DNA of 64,000 nucleotides from Acidimicrobiaceae bacterium (GTDB lineage Bacteria; Actinomycetota; Acidimicrobiia; Acidimicrobiales; Ilumatobacteraceae). The stretch covers positions 620,001 to 684,000 of the forward strand of contig JACJWF010000001.1 in assembly GCA_020637295.1 (NCBI GenBank), given 5' to 3'. The notes below the pieces were generated by a model. That model made no database searches, was not told where the DNA came from, and saw only the letters and a list, made by a program, of their open reading frames with translations. Positions 1 through 8,215 of the stretch are shown here, one piece after another (within the stretch, counting starts at the first letter, position 1; every line of letters begins with the position of its first letter). A program made the position numbers and the translations under genes.

Positions 1-1010
1 GCAGCATCCTGCAGGCCCAGGTGGACGCCGCGGCGGCGATGGGCTTCCTGCCGATGGTGGCCAGCGAGATCGAGTTCTACCTGTTCCGCGACACCTACGA
101 CGAGGCCCACGACAAGGGCTACCGCAACCTGCAGCCGCACTCGCCGTGGCTGGAGGACTACCACGTCCTCCAGACCACCAAGGACGAGTACGTCATCGGT
201 GCCATCCGCCGCGGGCTGGAGGCTGCGGGCGTGCCGGTGGAGTTCAGCAAGGGCGAGGCCGGCAAGGGCCAGCACGAGATCAACCTCGACTACACCACCG
301 CCGTCGAGATGGCCGACCGCAACAGCGTGTACAAGCTGGCGGCCAAGGAGATCGCCCACTTCCACGGCCGCTCGGTGTCGTTCATGGCCAAGTACGACTT
401 CGCCGACACCGGCTCGTCGTGCCACATCCACTCCAGCCTGTGGTCGCTGGACGGGGAGACCGCCGTGTTCGACGGCGGCCACCACGCCCCGCACGGGATG
501 AGCGACACGTTCCGCCACTACCTGGCCGGGCAGATCGCTACCGCCCGCGAGTTCAGCCTGCTGTGGGCGCCGACGATCAACAGCTACAAGCGGTTCCAGC
601 CCGGCTCGTGGGCGCCGACCGGCGTGGGTTGGGGCATCGACAACCGCACCCTCGGGTTCCGCAAGGTCGGCCACGGCAAGGGCACCCGGGTGGAGTGCCG
701 CATCCCCGGCAGCGACGCCAACAGCTACTTCGCCTTCGCCGGGGCCATCGCCGGCGGCCTGCACGGCATCCGCAACAAGATGGAGCTCGGCGAGCCGTTC
801 AGCGGCAACGGCTACGAGGCCCCGGACATCGATCGCATCCCCTGGAGCCTGGTCGACGCCATCGCGCTGTGGGAGCGCAGCGACGCCGCCCGCGAGTGCT
901 TCGGCGAGGACGTGCACCACCACATCCTCACCATGGCCAAGGCCGAGTGGATGGCCTTCAACCAGACCGTGACGGACTGGGAGCTCCGCCGCTACTGGGA
1001 ACGGATCTGA
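1..1010 (+). CDS. Glutamine synthetase family protein, C-terminal part (5' end outside window)
   Basis: The frame is open from base 3 with no in-frame stop, so the gene begins upstream of the window. The protein carries the catalytic-domain signatures of glutamine synthetases: EIEFYLF (metal-binding Glu), GKGQHEINL, a GSSCHIHSSLW stretch matching the ATP/metal GSGMHxHxS loop, PTINSYKRFQPGSWAP and DNRT..R near the substrate pocket. The family condenses ammonia or an amine with glutamate using ATP. The divergent HIH motif and the short C-terminus ending in YWERI fit the GlnA-like, PuuA or glutamylmethylamide-synthetase branch better than housekeeping GlnA, but substrate cannot be assigned. No adenylylation tyrosine loop is evident. 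Confidence 0.9.
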   Translation, partial: SILQAQVDAAAAMGFLPMVASEIEFYLFRDTYDEAHDKGYRNLQPHSPWLEDYHVLQTTKDEYVIGAIRRGLEAAGVPVEFSKGEAGKGQHEINLDYTTAVEMADRNSVYKLAAKEIAHFHGRSVSFMAKYDFADTGSSCHIHSSLWSLDGETAVFDGGHHAPHGMSDTFRHYLAGQIATAREFSLLWAPTINSYKRFQPGSWAPTGVGWGIDNRTLGFRKVGHGKGTRVECRIPGSDANSYFAFAGAIAGGLHGIRNKMELGEPFSGNGYEAPDIDRIPWSLVDAIALWERSDAARECFGEDVHHHILTMAKAEWMAFNQTVTDWELRRYWERI

Positions 1011-1014
1011 CCAG

Positions 1015-1521
1015 TTGGCCCGCCGCTGGGTGTGGCTGTCCGTTGCGTTGATCGTCCTCGTGGCGGTGCTGGTCGCCTACGGGCTGAGGATGGGTTCGAG
1101 CCACCCGGTGCGGCACAGCGAACCACTTGCCGGCCGGTACGACGACGGCACAGCGACGCTGGAGCTGATCGTGGGGTCGTGCGCTGCACTGAGGGATGTG
1201 CAGGTGCAGGTCAGCGCGTACCTGCCGGGTGGTGGGCCCACGGGTGACGGCCACTGGGAGGATCAGGCGACTGCCGACCTCGACGGCGAGCAGCCCGGCC
1301 TCGTCACGCTGGCGCCGGTCGTGCTCGACGGCCCGGACGACCTTCCCGTGGCTGTCAGCGTGTGGGCCGTAGGGAGCAGCGGCACCCGGGTGGAGTACGG
1401 CCTCCGAGCGGACCTCGGGACGCTCCGCTCGGCCGGTGCCGACGCCGACGGGCCGCTGGGCGACGATGGCTTCGCCGAACGCCGTTCGGCTCTCTGCAGT
1501 GCTGCCGACCTCAGCCCCTGA
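1015..1521 (+). CDS. Hypothetical protein with N-terminal membrane anchor
   Basis: This 168-residue frame starts at TTG 1015, four bases after the glutamine synthetase stop; GTG 1030 is an alternative start. Residues 5-24 form a hydrophobic segment (VWLSVALIVLVAVLVAYGL) that would act as a membrane anchor or uncleaved signal. The rest is an extracytoplasmic domain of about 140 residues with two cysteines and beta-rich, Asp/Gly-rich character. I do not recognise the family. The tight spacing suggests cotranscription with the upstream gene. Confidence 0.6.
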   Translation: MARRWVWLSVALIVLVAVLVAYGLRMGSSHPVRHSEPLAGRYDDGTATLELIVGSCAALRDVQVQVSAYLPGGGPTGDGHWEDQATADLDGEQPGLVTLAPVVLDGPDDLPVAVSVWAVGSSGTRVEYGLRADLGTLRSAGADADGPLGDDGFAERRSALCSAADLSP

Positions 1522-1546
1522 CGGTGTACATCCGGCCCTGCCCGCG

Positions 1547-2248
1547 TCAGCGGAACTCCACGAGCACGGGGAGGTGGTCGCTGATGGCCCGCCACGCATC
1601 GCCGCCCTCCGGCGTGTCCACCAGCAGCACCTCGCTGCCGGTGGGTACGAGTACGTAGTCCAGCCGCTGGTCCGGGGCCTCGCTCGGGTTGGTGACGGTG
1701 CCGCCGGTGTCCTCGACGCCGACGGTGGCCAGTTCGGCCAGCACCTCGGCGCCGTCCGGCGCGTTCAGGTCGCCGCAGACCACCAGCCGGGCAGTGGGTT
1801 CGCTGCGGACGGCCGCGGCCACGCGTGCCGCCTGTGCCACCCGCTCCTCGTGCGGCCCGCCGACGAGATGGATGTTGTGCACCCGCAGCGCCGACCCGTC
1901 CGGCCGGGTGACGGTGGCCGACACCATGATCCGCCGCCGGTAGATCCACCTCGGCTCGCCGACCGAGATGACCCGCCGCACCGGCTGCGACAACCGGGTG
2001 GGGGAGAGGACCGCCATGCCCTCGGCCGTCCACCACACCAGCGGGCCGTACGGGTAGTGCTTGGCCCGCCAGACCACCTGCCACTCCAGCCGGCGGGCCA
2101 TCCGGCGGGCCTGATGGCGGCGCACCTCCTGCAGCGCCACGACGTCGGGCTCGCAGTGGCGGATGTGCGCCACCACCCGGTCCAGCGGGGGGTGCTTGGC
2201 GCCCAGGATGTTCCACGTCAGCACCCGCCAGGTCATCGAGGCGTTCAT
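1547..2248 (-). CDS. Endonuclease/exonuclease/phosphatase (EEP) family protein
   Basis: A 233-residue metal-dependent phosphodiesterase-fold protein. The EEP signatures occur in order: LTWNILG at the N-terminus, DVVALQEVR (metal-binding Glu), HNIHLVGG, CGDLNAPDG (catalytic Asp/Asn) and ISDHLPVLVEF (terminal catalytic His). Family members cleave DNA, RNA, inositol phosphates or sphingomyelin, and the substrate cannot be told from sequence. No signal peptide is visible, so it is probably cytoplasmic. It is transcribed away from the SDR gene at 2416, with tandem hairpin repeats between them. Confidence 0.85.
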   Translation of the reverse strand: MNASMTWRVLTWNILGAKHPPLDRVVAHIRHCEPDVVALQEVRRHQARRMARRLEWQVVWRAKHYPYGPLVWWTAEGMAVLSPTRLSQPVRRVISVGEPRWIYRRRIMVSATVTRPDGSALRVHNIHLVGGPHEERVAQAARVAAAVRSEPTARLVVCGDLNAPDGAEVLAELATVGVEDTGGTVTNPSEAPDQRLDYVLVPTGSEVLLVDTPEGGDAWRAISDHLPVLVEFR

Positions 2249-2265
2249 CGCCGCCAGTCTCCCCC

Positions 2266-2371
2266 AAGTTGGCGTTGAGATGTGGCCCTACCGCATCTCA
2301 ACGCCAACTTGTCGAAGGCCCGGGCCAAGTTGGCGTTCAGGTGCGGTGGTACCGCGTCTCAGCGCCAACTT
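2266..2371. repeat. Two tandem copies of a 45-nt hairpin repeat (family 1)
   Basis: Two copies lie at 2266-2310 and 2327-2371. Each starts AAGTTGGCGTT and ends CGCCAACTT and folds into a stem of about 20 bp with a tiny loop. A third copy lies at 54276-54320. A half copy (CAACTTG) follows near 2379. They occupy the intergenic space between the divergent EEP and SDR genes. No open frame explains them. Confidence 0.9.
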
Positions 2372-2401
2372 GGAAGGGGCAACTTGGGGGGCGCGGGGCG
2401 G

Positions 2402-2407
2402 TACCGT
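2402..2407 (+). promoter_or_regulatory. Leaderless -10 element (TACCGT) for the SDR gene
   Basis: TACCGT fits the actinobacterial TANNNT -10 and ends 8 nt before ATG 2416. Transcription would begin at or next to the start codon. Confidence 0.5.
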
Positions 2408-2415
2408 GCTCGCTC

Positions 2416-3201
2416 ATGAGTCGTCTCGAAGGCAAAGTCGCCGTCATCACTGGTGCGTCGTCCGGTCTCGGCCGGGTCGGCGCGGAGCGGTTCGCCGCCG
2501 AGGGTGCCAAGGTGGTGATCGCCGACGTCGCCGACGGGGAGGAGGCCGTGGACGCCATCACCGCGGCCGGCGGCGACGCCAGCTACGTGTCCTGCGACGT
2601 CACCGACGAGGAGTCCGTGAAGTCGGCCATCGACTTCGCCGTCGAGGTCTACGGCGGCCTGCACGTGCTCTACAACAACGCCGGCGTGATGCTGAGCGAG
2701 GACGACAACCCCGTCACCACCAGCATCGACACGTACCAGAAGACCATGGACATCAACGTCCTCGGCACGATGCTCGGCTGCAAGTACGCCATCCCCGCCA
2801 TGCAGGCCACCAGGGAGAAGGACGGCAGCGTCGGCTCGATCGTCAACGTGGCCTCGTTCGTGGCGCACATGGGTGCCGCCACACCTCAGGTCGCGTACAC
2901 CGCCTCCAAGGGCGCAGTGCTGGCGATGACCCGGGAGATCGCGGTGATCTACGCGCGGCAAGGCATCCGCTGCAACGCCCTGTGCCCCGGGCCGATCATG
3001 ACCCCGATGCTCGCCAAGTTCCTCAGCGACGACGCCAAGCGCAACCGCCGCCTCGTCCACATCCCGATGGGCCGCTTCGGCGACCCGTCGGAGATCGCCA
3101 ACGGGGCCCTGTTCCTGGCCAGCGACGAGAGCAGCTGGATGACCGGCCAGTCCCTCATCATCGACGGCGGCATCACCGCCGCCTACGTCACCCCGGAGTG
3201 A
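2416..3201 (+). CDS. Short-chain dehydrogenase/reductase (SDR)
   Basis: A 261-residue classical SDR. TGASSGLG near residue 12 is the nucleotide-binding glycine motif, NNAG is present near residue 90, and Y161-x3-K165 (YTASK) is the catalytic pair. The C-terminal LIIDGGITAAY segment is typical of oxidoreductases acting on secondary alcohols or ketones. ADV following the second beta strand suggests NAD(H). ATG 2416 is chosen because it lies 8 nt after a TANNNT element; frame upstream runs through hairpin repeats. It is one base upstream of the PLP decarboxylase, so the two are probably cotranscribed. Substrate is unknown. Confidence 0.9.
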   Translation: MSRLEGKVAVITGASSGLGRVGAERFAAEGAKVVIADVADGEEAVDAITAAGGDASYVSCDVTDEESVKSAIDFAVEVYGGLHVLYNNAGVMLSEDDNPVTTSIDTYQKTMDINVLGTMLGCKYAIPAMQATREKDGSVGSIVNVASFVAHMGAATPQVAYTASKGAVLAMTREIAVIYARQGIRCNALCPGPIMTPMLAKFLSDDAKRNRRLVHIPMGRFGDPSEIANGALFLASDESSWMTGQSLIIDGGITAAYVTPE

Positions 3202-3202
3202 C

Positions 3203-4528
3203 GTGACCCTCCACGGCGCCGGCCACTCGGCGGGCGACCTCGAGGCACTGGCCACGGCGTTCGTCCGCGACCGGCTGCGCCACGACCCCGGCACCGGCCG
3301 GGTGGGCGACCCCGCCGCGCTGGCCGCCGCACTCGCCGGCGGGATCACCGACGCCGGCCTCGGCACCGGCCCGGCCTGGGCACGGTTCACCGAGGTGGTG
3401 GCCCCCGCGAACCTCAGCCTGGATTCCTCCCGCTTCCTCGCGTTCATCCCCGTCTCGCCCTCCGTGGCCGGGGTGTGGATGGATGCGGTGGTCGGCGCGG
3501 CCAACTTCTCGGCGGAGAGCTGGCTGGAGGCCGCGGGCGCCATCGCCGCCGAGACCCAGGTGCTCGACTTCCTGGCCACGACGTTCGGCCTGCCGGCCGG
3601 TGCCGGCGGCTGCTTCATGACGGGTGGCAGCATCGGCAACCTGTCCGCGCTGGCGGTCGCCCGCGACCAGGCGGGCGGCCGGCGGGCAGTGGTGGTGGCG
3701 GACACGGCCCACGCCAGCGTCGCCAACGCACTGCACCTCCTGGGGATGGAGGCCGTGGTGGCCGGCACCGGCGCCGACTGCCGGCTCACCGGCGAGGCCG
3801 TGCGAGCCGCGGCGGCCGGGCGCAGCGACATCGCCGCGGTCGTCGCATCCGCCGGTTCCACCAATGCCGGCGTCGTGGACGACCTTGCCGGCTGCGCGGA
3901 CGCCGCCGCCGACCTCGGTGCCTGGCTGCACGTGGACGGCGCCTACGGCCTGGCCGCCATGCTGCTGCCCGAGTGCCGCCACCTGTTCGCCGGCATCGAG
4001 CGGGCGGACAGCCTGATCGTCGACCCGCACAAGTGGCTGTTCGCGCCCGCGGGCTCGTGCGCCCTGCTCTACGCCCGGCCGGAACTGGCCGCCGCCACCC
4101 ATACCCAGCACGGCCCGTACATCGACGTGTTCCGCGACATCGACGGCTGGAACCCCAGCGATCTCGGCTTCCAGCTCACCCGCCGGGCCAGCGGGCTGCC
4201 GATCTGGTTCGCCCTCACCCTCCATGGCGTGGACGCCCACCGCGACGCCATCCGGGCGGGCATCGCCATGGCGCGGCGGTTCACCGCGGCCCTGCACGCC
4301 AGCGAGGTCGCCGAGCCGCTGCTGGAGCCGGCGCTCGGCGTGGTCGTGTTCCGCCGCCACGGCTGGGGCCGGGCGGAGTGGCCGGCGTGGGGCCGCCGCT
4401 GCATCGACGAGGGTGTCGCCGTGGTCGCCCCGACCAGCCACCGCGGCGAGCCCGTCGGCCGCGTGGTCTTCATGCACCCGCTGACCCCGGACACCATCGT
4501 CGGCGAACTGCTCGACACGCTCCGCTGA
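3203..4528 (+). CDS. PLP-dependent group II amino-acid decarboxylase-like protein
   Basis: A 441-residue fold-type I PLP enzyme of the aromatic/acidic amino-acid decarboxylase group. Visible signatures are GGSIGNLSAL (phosphate-binding), HVDGAYG (Asp pairs with the pyridine nitrogen) and DPHKWLFAP with K277 as the Schiff-base lysine. Family members decarboxylate aromatic amino acids, glutamate, cysteine sulfinate or related substrates; some are aldehyde synthases. Start is GTG 3203, one base beyond the SDR stop, so translation is likely coupled. An amine/aldehyde product passed to the SDR is possible but not shown. Confidence 0.87.
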   Translation: MTLHGAGHSAGDLEALATAFVRDRLRHDPGTGRVGDPAALAAALAGGITDAGLGTGPAWARFTEVVAPANLSLDSSRFLAFIPVSPSVAGVWMDAVVGAANFSAESWLEAAGAIAAETQVLDFLATTFGLPAGAGGCFMTGGSIGNLSALAVARDQAGGRRAVVVADTAHASVANALHLLGMEAVVAGTGADCRLTGEAVRAAAAGRSDIAAVVASAGSTNAGVVDDLAGCADAAADLGAWLHVDGAYGLAAMLLPECRHLFAGIERADSLIVDPHKWLFAPAGSCALLYARPELAAATHTQHGPYIDVFRDIDGWNPSDLGFQLTRRASGLPIWFALTLHGVDAHRDAIRAGIAMARRFTAALHASEVAEPLLEPALGVVVFRRHGWGRAEWPAWGRRCIDEGVAVVAPTSHRGEPVGRVVFMHPLTPDTIVGELLDTLR

Positions 4529-4535
4529 ACGGCCG

Positions 4536-4575
4536 TGCATCATGATGCAGTTAATGACGCATCATGATGTAGGCT
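4536..4575 (+). promoter_or_regulatory. VapB operator: two half-identical palindromes 22 bp apart, with -10 TAGGCT
   Basis: TGCATCATGATGCA at 4536-4549 is a perfect 14-bp palindrome. GCATCATGATG recurs at 4559-4569, exactly 22 bp downstream (two helical turns). TAGGCT at 4570-4575 is a TANNNT -10 that abuts the second site and ends 6 nt before ATG 4582. This arrangement is typical of autorepression by a VapB ribbon-helix-helix dimer or VapBC complex. Confidence 0.8.
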
Positions 4576-4581
4576 GCGTCC

Positions 4582-4812
4582 ATGAGGACGACGCTGGTGC
4601 TGGACGACGACGTGGTCGCGGCGGCGGAACAGGTCCGCCGTGCACGGGGCTGCGGCCTCAGTGAGGCGGTCAACCTGCTGGCTCGGCGAGGCTTGGCGTA
4701 TCGCGACCGCCCCACGCCGTACCGGCACCGTCCGGCACATCTGGGGCTGAAGGTGGATGTCGCCAACGTCGCGGATGTGCTGGAGTTGCTCGACGAGACG
4801 CCGGACGCGTGA
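4582..4812 (+). CDS. vapB: VapB-type antitoxin, ribbon-helix-helix
   Basis: A 76-residue protein. The N-terminal MRTTLVLDDDVVAAA is the beta strand and first helix of a ribbon-helix-helix DNA-binding domain (residues 1-45). The C-terminal 30 residues (HLGLKVDVANVADVLELLD) would wrap the toxin and block its active site. It overlaps the PIN-domain toxin by 4 bases (GTGA), the usual antitoxin-toxin coupling. The double palindrome just upstream is its probable operator, and the transcript is probably leaderless. Confidence 0.88.
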   Translation: MRTTLVLDDDVVAAAEQVRRARGCGLSEAVNLLARRGLAYRDRPTPYRHRPAHLGLKVDVANVADVLELLDETPDA

Positions 4813-5234
4813 TCGTCGACGCCAACGTCCTGCTGTACGCCGTCGACGGTGACAGTCCCTTCCACCTGGCTGCGTCACGCTGGCTGGAGGACGCACTGAA
4901 TGGCGACGTGCGGGTCGGACTTCCGTGGCAGACGCTCGGCGCGTTCCTCCGCATCAGCACACACCCGCGGATCGCGGCCAGTCCGCTCGGCGGCGAGGAG
5001 GCCTGGGAGTACGTCGAGGCCTGGCTGGCCGCCCCGGCGGCGTGGGTTCCCGCCCCTGGGCGGGAGACCGCAGACGTCTACGGGCGGCTGTGCCGCTCGG
5101 TCCCGATCACCGGGAACCTCGTCACCGACGCGATGCTGGCTGCCATGGCGATCGAGCACGGTGTTGCCATCGTCTCCGCTGACGCCGACTTCGCCAGGTT
5201 CCCTGGCGTTCGGTGGCTGAACCCGCTCCGCTGA
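4809..5234 (+). CDS. vapC: VapC-type PIN-domain toxin ribonuclease
   Basis: A 141-residue PIN-domain protein starting at GTG 4809. The acidic active-site residues are visible: D4 in MIVDANVLLY, the glutamate in the EEAWEYVEAW helix region, D in NLVTDAMLAAMAIEHG and D in SADADFARFPG. VapC toxins are Mg-dependent RNases that cut tRNA or rRNA loops and are held inactive by VapB. All four catalytic regions look intact, so the module should be functional. The target RNA cannot be predicted. Confidence 0.88.
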   Translation: MIVDANVLLYAVDGDSPFHLAASRWLEDALNGDVRVGLPWQTLGAFLRISTHPRIAASPLGGEEAWEYVEAWLAAPAAWVPAPGRETADVYGRLCRSVPITGNLVTDAMLAAMAIEHGVAIVSADADFARFPGVRWLNPLR

Positions 5235-5245
5235 GCGGTGGTCCC

Positions 5246-5869
5246 TCAGAGCACGAAGCGGCCGTTGGGGGTCAGCAACATCGCCCCGAGGCCGGCGGGC
5301 CCCTCGATGATCTCGATGCGGTCGTCCTCGCCGATCACCCTCAGGGCCGTGCGCAGCAACTTCGGGTTGGGGTGGCGCAGGCGCAGGCGTTCCAGCGTCA
5401 CGTCCGTCGGCAGGTCGTCTGCCGGGTGCGGGGAGTCCTGCCAGTCGATGAGGAACGGCACCGTCCCCGAATGCGGAGGCTCCAGCAGGGGGAAGGTCAG
5501 CCGCCAGTGCAGGTGCACGCCATCCGGCCGCTCCCGCTCCATCGCCGCCACCGGCCCCAGGCTGAGGCCCAGTTCGGTCAGCGGGCCGAGCACGTCGTTG
5601 ATCGGCTTCTTCGGCCGGGCGCACCAGGCCACCAGGCGGGCGCGGGTCAGCGAATCCACCCCGAACGGCCGCGGCCCGGTCGGGTCCTGCTGCTGCGGGT
5701 CCGGCCCGATGACCTCCAGGTAGCTGCCCCGCCCCAGCCCGGTGAGCTGGTTGCGGGTGCCGCGGCCGACGTGCTGGCCGCCCTCGACCAGGTCCACACC
5801 CCACCGCCCGTGGATCGCGGCCACGGTGGGCGCGAGTTCGGGCGTGGCCAGCACGAGGTGGTCGATCAC
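5246..5869 (-). CDS. VOC/glyoxalase-like domain protein
   Basis: Start GTG 5869 gives 207 residues beginning VIDHLVLATPEL, the usual N-terminus of Glyoxalase_3-like VOC proteins. The frame extends upstream to 5905, but the extension lacks family similarity. The core contains GTRNQLTGLGRGSYLEVIGPDP and DRIEIIEGPAGLGAMLLTPNG, repeating beta-alpha-beta elements of the fold. Members of this group are metal enzymes or ligand-binding proteins of mostly unknown substrate. It converges on vapC and diverges from the dehydrogenase at 5957. Confidence 0.72.
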   Translation of the reverse strand: MIDHLVLATPELAPTVAAIHGRWGVDLVEGGQHVGRGTRNQLTGLGRGSYLEVIGPDPQQQDPTGPRPFGVDSLTRARLVAWCARPKKPINDVLGPLTELGLSLGPVAAMERERPDGVHLHWRLTFPLLEPPHSGTVPFLIDWQDSPHPADDLPTDVTLERLRLRHPNPKLLRTALRVIGEDDRIEIIEGPAGLGAMLLTPNGRFVL

Positions 5870-5956
5870 GGCCCAGAGTCTCGCAGCACTCGGCCCGATG
5901 CCCACACTTCGGCTCCCTGGTCAGATCGTGTTCTCGTGAACGGCAAGACTGTGGGA

Positions 5957-6829
5957 ATGAGCAATGTCGCCTTCCTCGGACTCGGTGTGATGGGTGCCCC
6001 GATGGCCCGCCACCTCGCCGCTGCCGGCCACAAGGTCACGGTCTACAACCGCACGCCGGAGAAGGCGCTGGCGTGGGTGGCGCTCTACGGCCACCGGGCC
6101 GCGCCCACCCCGCGGGAGGCCGCCGAGGGCGCCGAGTTCGTGCTGATGTGCGTGGGCAACGACAACGACGTCCGCGACGTGGTCTACGGGCCCGACGGTG
6201 CGCTGGCCGGTGCCGAGGCCGGTGCGGTGCTGGTGGACCACACCACGGCCTCGGCCGAGGTGGCCCGCGAGCTGGCCGAGGCCTGCGCGGAGTACGGCGT
6301 CGGCTTCGTCGATGCACCAGTGTCCGGTGGGCAGGCGGGCGCGGAGAACGGTCAGCTGACCATCATGTGTGGCGCCGACGACGAGGCGTTCTACCGCCTG
6401 GCCCAGCCGGTGATGGCCGCCTATGCCAAGGCCAGCGCGCTGATGGGATCGGCCGGTGCCGGCCAGCTGACCAAGATGGTCAACCAGATCCTCATCGCCG
6501 GCATCGTCGAGGGCCTGGCGGAGGGTTTGAACTTCGCCGTGCGTGCCGGGCTGGATGCGGACCAGGTGATCGAGGTCGTCAAGTACGGCGCGGCGCAGAG
6601 CTGGCAGCTGGAGAACCGCGGGCGGACGATGATCCGCGACGAGTTCGATTTCGGCTTCGCCGTGGAGTGGATGCGCAAAGACCTCGGGATCGTGCTGGCG
6701 GAGGCCAAGCGGAACGGTTCCCGCCTGCCGGTGACCGCGCTGGTGGACCAGTTCTACGGCCAGGTCGCCGCCCGCGGTGGCAGCCGCTGGGACACCTCCA
6801 GCCTCATCCACCTGCTGGCCCACGACTGA
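5957..6829 (+). CDS. NAD(P)-dependent beta-hydroxyacid dehydrogenase (3-hydroxyisobutyrate dehydrogenase family)
   Basis: A 290-residue protein. FLGLGVMGAPMARHL at residues 5-19 is the N-terminal Rossmann signature of this family; FVDAPVSGGQAGAENGQLTIMCGA is the substrate-binding region, and GQLTKMVNQ carries the conserved catalytic lysine. The C-terminal all-alpha domain includes DLGIVLAEAKRNGSRLPVTALV, also typical. Reactions include oxidation of 3-hydroxyisobutyrate or reduction of tartronate or succinic semialdehyde. ATG 5957 is favoured because it begins directly at MSNVAFLGLG; GTG 5936 is an in-frame alternative. No pathway partner is adjacent. Confidence 0.88.
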   Translation: MSNVAFLGLGVMGAPMARHLAAAGHKVTVYNRTPEKALAWVALYGHRAAPTPREAAEGAEFVLMCVGNDNDVRDVVYGPDGALAGAEAGAVLVDHTTASAEVARELAEACAEYGVGFVDAPVSGGQAGAENGQLTIMCGADDEAFYRLAQPVMAAYAKASALMGSAGAGQLTKMVNQILIAGIVEGLAEGLNFAVRAGLDADQVIEVVKYGAAQSWQLENRGRTMIRDEFDFGFAVEWMRKDLGIVLAEAKRNGSRLPVTALVDQFYGQVAARGGSRWDTSSLIHLLAHD

Positions 6830-6865
6830 CAGAGCCGGCCGGCGCGACGCGGCAGCCGCGACTCG

Positions 6866-8086
6866 TCAGCGCATCCGCAGTGGCAGGTGGTCCACCCCGC
6901 GGATGGTCAGCCGATCGCGCCACCCCGGCTCGCCGTCGAGGTGCACCTCCGGGAAGCGGCGGATCAAGGAGGTGATGGCCACCCCGGCTTCCAGCTTCGC
7001 GAGTGACGCACCCAGGCAGTAGTGCACACCCGCGGCGAAGGCCAGGTGGCGGCTGGCGCTCGGCCGGTCCAGCTGCAGCGTGTCCGGGTCGTCGAACACC
7101 TCCGGGTCGTGGTTGGCGGCGCCGAGCACCGTCATCACGAGGGTGCCCTTCTTCACCTCCACGTCGCCGTAGCGCACGTCCACCGTGGGCACCCGCACGG
7201 TCTCCTGCACCGGCCCGTCGTAGCGCAGCAGTTCGTCCACGGCGTTGACGTCCATCGACGGGTCGTCGGCCCACCGCCGCAGCTGGTCGGGGTGGCGCAG
7301 CAGGGCATGCATCCCGTTGCCGATCAGGTTGACGGTGGTCTCGTGCCCGGCGACGTACAGGAGGATGACGAACGACCGCAGCTCGGCCTCGCTCAGGCGG
7401 TCGCCTTCCTCCTCCGCCTCGATCAGCGCGGACAGCAGGTCGTCGCCGAGGTTGCGGCGGCGCTCGGCAATGACCTCGCTGACATAGGCCCCCATCGCCG
7501 CCCCGGCCACCTCGCTGGCGTCGAACGCGGCATCGTCGGCGGTGGGCTCCAGTGACGCGGTGAGGATCTGCGACCACTCGCGCACCTGGGCGCTGTTCTC
7601 CACCGGCAGGTCGAGCAGGTCGCTGATGACCTGGAACGGCACCGGGAAGGCGAGCTCCTCCACCAGCTCCATCGAGCCACGCTCGGCGGCCACGTCCAGC
7701 GCGTCGTCCACCAGTTGCTGCACCCGCGGGCGCAACCGCTCGATGGCCCGCGGGGTGAACGCCAGCGAGACCAGGCGGCGCAGGCGGGTGTGATCCGGTG
7801 GGTCGAGGTTGAGGATCGTCTTCGCCGCCTGGCCGGACTCCTGACGCTGGCGGATGCGCTCCCGGCGGGCCCGGCGCGGGTCGTCCTCCCGCGGCGTGAC
7901 GTGGGCGTCGATGTCGCGGGCGAACTCCTGCCCGCGCAGGGTGCGGGCCACGTCCTCGTAGCGGGTGAGCACCGTGAACCCGAATGGCGAGACGTGGACG
8001 GGCTCCTCCCGGCGCAGCCGCTCGTAGAACGGGTAGGGGTTGGCGCGGAAAGCCGGGTCGAAGGGATTGAACAGCACTTCGCTCAT
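6866..8086 (-). CDS. Cytochrome P450
   Basis: A 406-residue bacterial class I P450. AGHETT is the oxygen-activation I-helix motif, DELLRYD supplies the ExxR glutamate/arginine pair, and FAAGVHYCLG holds the haem-ligand Cys357. The length and TRLRRLVSLAFTPRAIE C-helix are usual for soluble actinobacterial hydroxylases. No ferredoxin or reductase is adjacent, so electrons probably come from the ferredoxin at 21001 or elsewhere. Substrate cannot be predicted. It is single and convergent with the dehydrogenase at 5957. Confidence 0.93.
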   Translation of the reverse strand: MSEVLFNPFDPAFRANPYPFYERLRREEPVHVSPFGFTVLTRYEDVARTLRGQEFARDIDAHVTPREDDPRRARRERIRQRQESGQAAKTILNLDPPDHTRLRRLVSLAFTPRAIERLRPRVQQLVDDALDVAAERGSMELVEELAFPVPFQVISDLLDLPVENSAQVREWSQILTASLEPTADDAAFDASEVAGAAMGAYVSEVIAERRRNLGDDLLSALIEAEEEGDRLSEAELRSFVILLYVAGHETTVNLIGNGMHALLRHPDQLRRWADDPSMDVNAVDELLRYDGPVQETVRVPTVDVRYGDVEVKKGTLVMTVLGAANHDPEVFDDPDTLQLDRPSASRHLAFAAGVHYCLGASLAKLEAGVAITSLIRRFPEVHLDGEPGWRDRLTIRGVDHLPLRMR

Positions 8087-8157
8087 CGCGGCGGCTCCGA
8101 TCTCGTGGTGCTCCCATCAGAGCACACAGGTCCCTGGTGGCCGCTGCCCGACGGGCC

Positions 8158-8190
8158 TACCATGAGTGGCGAGGGGTGTGTTCCCTCGCC
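8158..8190 (+). promoter_or_regulatory. Promoter -10 (TACCAT) with 5'-end stem-loop for the secreted protein gene
   Basis: TACCAT at 8158-8163 is a TANNNT -10. About 5 nt later GGCGAGGG (8168-8175) pairs perfectly with CCCTCGCC (8183-8190) around a 7-nt loop. The hairpin would sit at the extreme 5' end of the mRNA, where it could protect against decay. A strong Shine-Dalgarno (AAAGGGAGA, about 8201-8209) follows. Confidence 0.5.
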
Positions 8191-8215
8191 AACTTCTACA
8201 GAAAGGGAGATCTGT

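Noticed and set aside
8087..8215. Riboswitch or tRNA in the gap before the secreted protein gene
   Set aside because: Only a simple 8-bp hairpin is present; there is no cloverleaf or known aptamer consensus.
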